Shown: positions 42,455-45,673 of the stretch, piece after piece
Numbering within the stretch: position 1 is the stretch's first letter
Layout: every line of letters starts with the position of its first letter
NCBI GenBank assembly: GCA_903842235.1
Contig: CAIMLG010000017.1
Span: forward strand, 1-45,673
Length of the DNA: 45,673 nt
Direction: 5' to 3'
From: an uncultured Verrucomicrobia subdivision 3 bacterium
GTDB lineage: Bacteria > Verrucomicrobiota > Verrucomicrobiia > Limisphaerales > UBA11358
Notes under the pieces: model-generated
The model's input: the letters and a program-made list of their open reading frames with translations, nothing else
Database searches by the model: none
What the model was told of the DNA's origin: nothing
Program-made: the position numbers and the translations under genes

Positions 42455-43522
42455 TTATTTTCCAGACTGCAGCCACAGCACGATGGCCGTGATCAAAATG
42501 TTCGCCAGCGCCAGCGGCAGAAACCGCCGCCAGCCCAAATCCATCAACTGGTCATAACGGAACCGCGGAAACATCCAGCGCACCCAGATGAACACCACCA
42601 TGAAGAACAGCATTTTGGCGATGAAGACCAGAATGTGAACGAGGCCCATCCCCAGCGACGGTGCGGACTGGTCTAGCCCCCAGAACGGCAGCGTCCAGCC
42701 GCCGAAGAACAGCGTGACCATCATGCCCGCCGACGCGAGCATCGCGGCGTATTCGCCCATCGGGAACAGGGCAAACTTCATGGAGCTGTATTCCACGTTG
42801 TAGCCGCCGGCCAGTTCCTGCTCCGCTTCGGCAAAGTCGAACGGCGTGCGGTTGGTCTCCGCAAAGGCCGAGACCAGGAAGATGACGAAGGAAATCGGCG
42901 CGTAGCAAATCAGCCAATGGTGCGTCGTTTGCCATGCGATGATGCCGCTCAAATTCAAGTCCCCAGCGATGAGCAGCACCGGAATCACTGACATGCCCAT
43001 GGCAATCTCGTAGGAAATCATCTGGGCGCTGGCGCGGATGCCGCCGAGGAACGGATACTTGGAATTCGCCGCGTAGCCCGCCAGCACGATGCCGTAAACC
43101 CCCAGCGAGACGATGCCGAACGTGTAGAGGATGCCGACATTCAGGTCGGCGATGACCATTTGCTGTTGGCCCAGGACCGAGCCGAACGGAATGACCGCCA
43201 CCGTCATCAGCGCCGGGATGATCGCCACCGCTGGCGCGAGCCAGAAATAAATCTTCTTCACGCCGCCCGGAGTGAAGTCCTCCTTCAAGAACGATTTCAA
43301 ACCATCCGCCAGCGGTTGGAAAAAGCCCATGCGAGTCAGGAACGGGCCAAGAATCGGAAGGTATTTCACGAACGGCGGCGCCACGCGGTTCGGACCGGGC
43401 CGGTCCTGAATCCACGCGGCAATCTTGCGTTCGGCCATGACGGAATACGCCACCATGGTCAGCAGCGCGCCGAAAACGACGAGCACCTTGACCACGCTAA
43501 AGATGATGAAATTCCAGTCCAT
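42455..43522 (-). CDS. nuoH: NADH-quinone oxidoreductase subunit H
   Basis: NuoH forms much of the quinone-binding chamber and links the peripheral arm to the membrane arm. The 355-residue protein has eight helices. VMAERKIAAWIQDRPGPNRV near residue 30 and SAFAETNRTPFDFAEAEQELAGGYNVEYSSMKFALFPMGEYA near residue 215 are the family signatures, with the acidic residues of the E-channel. It starts one base after the nuoG stop. No nuoD, nuoC, nuoB or nuoA is seen, so those lie beyond nuoF, outside the window. Confidence 0.97.
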   Translation of the reverse strand: MDWNFIIFSVVKVLVVFGALLTMVAYSVMAERKIAAWIQDRPGPNRVAPPFVKYLPILGPFLTRMGFFQPLADGLKSFLKEDFTPGGVKKIYFWLAPAVAIIPALMTVAVIPFGSVLGQQQMVIADLNVGILYTFGIVSLGVYGIVLAGYAANSKYPFLGGIRASAQMISYEIAMGMSVIPVLLIAGDLNLSGIIAWQTTHHWLICYAPISFVIFLVSAFAETNRTPFDFAEAEQELAGGYNVEYSSMKFALFPMGEYAAMLASAGMMVTLFFGGWTLPFWGLDQSAPSLGMGLVHILVFIAKMLFFMVVFIWVRWMFPRFRYDQLMDLGWRRFLPLALANILITAIVLWLQSGK

Positions 43523-43523
43523 T

Positions 43524-45269
43524 TTAGATTGGCACCGTCACGCCGGTGTCGCCGAGTCCGGCCCAAGTCAGGCCGCTCAAGGCGGGCACTTCGCCGGCCA
43601 TTTGGTTGAATAAGCCTTCCGGGGTTTCCGCCACATTCTGGCCCGCGACCGTGGCGACCAGCGTTCGCAAAAACTCCGTTTCCGGCCGGGCTTCGCCGGG
43701 CGCCTCCACGGCCTTCATGAATTTCTGCACGCGGCCCTTCCCGCTGATGAACGAGCCGCGCTTCTCGGCGTGGGCGGCGCCGGGCAAAACGAAATGCGCC
43801 AGCTTCGTTGTTTCATTCGGCAAAATGTCGCTGACGATGAGCGCGTCCAGCTTCGCGAGTAGTTCCGCCGTGAGGCCGTGTTCTTCCACAACTTCGCTGA
43901 GAGTTTCGCGCTCGCGCAATTGTTCGTTGCTGACCGCGCGTTTGACGATGTTCTCGCCAAAAACGATGAGCGTCTTGATTTTTCCACTGGCGATACCGTC
44001 GGCAATTTTCTCCAGATTGATACCCATCTCGGTGAAGGAGATGCCGGTGAGCCGCGCGCCGTTCGTGTTTGGATTTTTGTCCGCGTTGACGAGCAGCTTG
44101 TCGGCCTCGCCGACGCGCGGCATGGAATCCGTGATTGCGTTGAGTTTGGTTTTCAGCTTGGAAACCAGCCACAGCTCTTCGTTCGTTTGCCGCGCCGAAG
44201 CAATGATGGCCACGGAGCCGGCTGGTGCGTTCTTCAGTTTGTCGGAGATTTCGTTGAGGGCGGTCGTCCAGGTAGCTTTCTGACCGCGCACGAGAACGTC
44301 TTTCAACCGGTCGGCACGACCAATCCACTGGTAATTCAAACGGCCGGCGTCGCACATCCACGAGGCGTTGACGGCATCGTTGTCGCGCGGCGTGTAGCGG
44401 TAAATTTTTTCCTCGCGCGAACCAATGAAGATATTGCAACCCGTGGCACAACTGGTGCAAACACTGCGAACTTTCTTCAGAAACCAGACGCGCATCTTGA
44501 AACGGAAATCCTTCGACGTGAGCGCGCCGACCGGGCAGATATCCACCGTGTTCAGAGTGTAATTATTGTCGAACGGCATGCCTGGGAAGGTCGAAATCGT
44601 GTTGTAGCTGCCGCGATTGATGATGCCGAGCGCATCGTCCTTGGCAATGTCACGCGTGACCCGGACGCAGCGCGTGCAAAGAATGCAGCGTTCCGCATCG
44701 AGCAGGATGCGCGGCCCGAGATCCACGGCTTTGGGCTTGTGAACTTTCGCCTCGACGAAGCGGCTTTCGCTCTGGCCGTAGTCCACCGAATATTCCTGCA
44801 GCTTGCATTCACCGGCCTGGTCGCAAATCGGGCAGTCGAGCGGATGATTGATGAGCAGTGATTCGAGGACGCCTTCGCGCATCAGTTTCACGGCGGGCGT
44901 CTTCGTGTAAATTTCCAGGCCCGGCGAAATCGGCGTGGCGCAGGCAATCACGGGCCTCGGCGACTTGGCAATCTTGAACGAGCCGTCGGGATTAATCACC
45001 GGCTTGCGGTCGGGGCCGAGCGCGGGCGTGCCGAACTCGACGAGGCACATGCGACAGTTGCCGGAAATGGGCAGCTTGGGATGCCAGCAATAATGCGGCA
45101 CATCTACTTTGGCCAGCTCGCACGCCTGGATCATGGTCGTGGGCGTGAGCTTGCCCGACCAGTCGGCGATGAGGCGCGGCAATTCGATTTCACGACCGTC
45201 CACCTTTACCTTGATCTTTTCGATCGCGGGCACGGCGGGCTTCGTTTCAGTTGTGGCTGCTGCTGACAT
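43524..45269 (-). CDS. nuoG: NADH-quinone oxidoreductase subunit G
   Basis: NuoG is the large iron-sulfur subunit of the NADH-oxidising arm. The 581 residues are much shorter than E. coli NuoG (about 900) but complete for the short type, with a truncated molybdopterin-like C-terminal domain. The N terminus has the 2Fe-2S domain (CELAKVDVPHYCWHPKLPISGNCRMC), then HPLDCPICDQAGECKLQEY with the His ligand of N5. The N4 cluster motif is RCILCTRCVRVTRDIAKDD, and the later VCTSCATGCNIFIG...WMCDAGR site can hold N7. A strong inverted repeat separates it from nuoF. Confidence 0.95.
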   Translation of the reverse strand: MSAAATTETKPAVPAIEKIKVKVDGREIELPRLIADWSGKLTPTTMIQACELAKVDVPHYCWHPKLPISGNCRMCLVEFGTPALGPDRKPVINPDGSFKIAKSPRPVIACATPISPGLEIYTKTPAVKLMREGVLESLLINHPLDCPICDQAGECKLQEYSVDYGQSESRFVEAKVHKPKAVDLGPRILLDAERCILCTRCVRVTRDIAKDDALGIINRGSYNTISTFPGMPFDNNYTLNTVDICPVGALTSKDFRFKMRVWFLKKVRSVCTSCATGCNIFIGSREEKIYRYTPRDNDAVNASWMCDAGRLNYQWIGRADRLKDVLVRGQKATWTTALNEISDKLKNAPAGSVAIIASARQTNEELWLVSKLKTKLNAITDSMPRVGEADKLLVNADKNPNTNGARLTGISFTEMGINLEKIADGIASGKIKTLIVFGENIVKRAVSNEQLRERETLSEVVEEHGLTAELLAKLDALIVSDILPNETTKLAHFVLPGAAHAEKRGSFISGKGRVQKFMKAVEAPGEARPETEFLRTLVATVAGQNVAETPEGLFNQMAGEVPALSGLTWAGLGDTGVTVPI

Positions 45270-45279
45270 TTCTTATTTA

Positions 45280-45352
45280 ACGCAAAGACGCAAAGGCGCA
45301 GGGACGCAAAGCAAAGCATTCTTTGCGACTTTGCATCTTTGCGTCTTTGCGT
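45280..45352. repeat. Inverted repeat between nuoF and nuoG (ACGCAAAG family)
   Basis: ACGCAAAGACGCAAAGGCGC... (45280-45311) matches the reverse complement of 45321-45352 at 27 of 32 positions around a nine-base loop. Each arm consists of repeated CGCAAAG units, like the repeat at 38730. It fills the nuoF-nuoG gap and would form a very stable hairpin in the operon RNA. Confidence 0.8.
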
Positions 45353-45367
45353 CGAAATATTTTCATT

Positions 45368-45673
45368 TCAGTGGTGCGCGGCTTCCAGTTGTTTTGTTTC
45401 CGGCGCGGCAACATTCTTGGCGTTGCGCGCTTCATCGGCGGCACCTTTGGCGACGAATTCGTCCTTGAACTTCGCGAGAAAACTTTGCACGGGCCACGAA
45501 CAGGCTTCGCCGAAAGCGCAGATCGTGCGGCCGCCGGGAATGTTGTCGGCGATTTTCACGAGATAATCCGCGTCCTGCGCGCGCCCTTCGCCATGCGTGA
45601 GGCGATGCAGCGTCTTGTTCATCCAGAGCGAACCTTCGCGGCAGGGCGTGCACTGGCCGCAGCTTTCGTGCGC
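45368..45673 (-). CDS. nuoF: NADH-quinone oxidoreductase subunit F (5' part outside window)
   Basis: These are the last 101 residues of NuoF, the FMN- and NADH-binding subunit. The window edge cuts the gene after AHESCGQCTPCREGSLW, and the frame is open to the end. This contains three of the four Cys ligands of cluster N3 (SCGQCTPCREG), and the fourth is in TICAFGEACSWPV. The last Met in the ORF track (45622) is not the start. The tail after FKDEF (VAKGAADEARNAKNVAAPETKQLEAAHH) is an extension. The gene precedes nuoG, separated by the inverted repeat. Confidence 0.93.
   Translation of the reverse strand, partial: AHESCGQCTPCREGSLWMNKTLHRLTHGEGRAQDADYLVKIADNIPGGRTICAFGEACSWPVQSFLAKFKDEFVAKGAADEARNAKNVAAPETKQLEAAHH

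Noticed and set aside
45280-45352. Possible CRISPR array in the CGCAAAG repeats
   Set aside because: The units are seven bases without spacers, form a single inverted repeat, and no cas genes are present.

Overview
The window is about 45.7 kb of gene-dense, mostly GC-rich chromosome from a Gram-negative bacterium. lpxA (lipid A synthesis), a FadL-type outer-membrane protein and a 14-subunit-type complex I support an outer membrane and respiration. The overall style (GYF_2/DUF4339 proteins, a YncE-phosphoesterase fusion, AccC with an [11 protein letters not shown] motif, and short inverted repeats between and inside genes) suggests the PVC group, most likely Verrucomicrobiota. That placement is a judgement from gene content, not a computed phylogeny.

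Layout. 1-2026 (+): two FtsX/MacB-type ABC permeases, the first cut by the window edge. 2439-8571 (-): a ROK sugar kinase, accC, accB, an O-antigen-ligase-like membrane protein fused in frame to aroQ, and holB. 8755-14426 (-): a secreted YncE/phosphoesterase protein, tRNA-Asp and a U32 peptidase (RlhA-like) carrying a palindromic in-frame insertion. 14573-16609 (+): lpxA followed by three small membrane proteins (GYF_2, GYF_2/DUF4190-like, DUF2752). 16639-17632: a decayed comM tail, tRNA-Met and a 3-methyladenine glycosylase. 17662-19559 (+): rplU-rpmA-terminator-obg, with an unusual acidic insertion in Obg. 19611-25075: rsmD, a dienelactone hydrolase, a TPR protein with an ABC ATPase, a conserved protein of unknown function, and DAHP synthase. 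25105-33826: an acyltransferase, FadL and a four-gene methyltransferase/kinase/regulator set. 33894-35665: ferredoxin and pyruvate kinase. 35732-45673 (-): nuoN-M-L-K-J-I-(66-aa ORF)-H-G-F, with nuoF cut by the window end.

The most interesting locus is 25.1-33.8 kb. A PilZ-like/methyltransferase protein resembling PhcB (the 3-hydroxypalmitate methyl ester synthase of Ralstonia) is followed with almost no gap by a six-helix membrane histidine kinase (PhcS-like) and a receiver plus degenerate kinase protein (PhcR-like). A receiver-GAF-PAS-kinase protein comes next. A FadL-type long-chain fatty-acid channel is divergent from this set, and a condensation-type acyltransferase lies just beyond. This looks like a fatty-acid-methyl-ester cell-cell signalling system outside the Proteobacteria. 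No PhcA-like DNA-binding regulator is present in the window. The first part of this locus is visibly less GC-rich than its surroundings.

Other points worth attention are the ligase-AroQ fusion (or a one-base homopolymer error), the palindrome inserted in the U32 gene, the Obg insertion, the small extra ORF inside the nuo operon, and three large hairpin-forming repeats placed between nuo genes.
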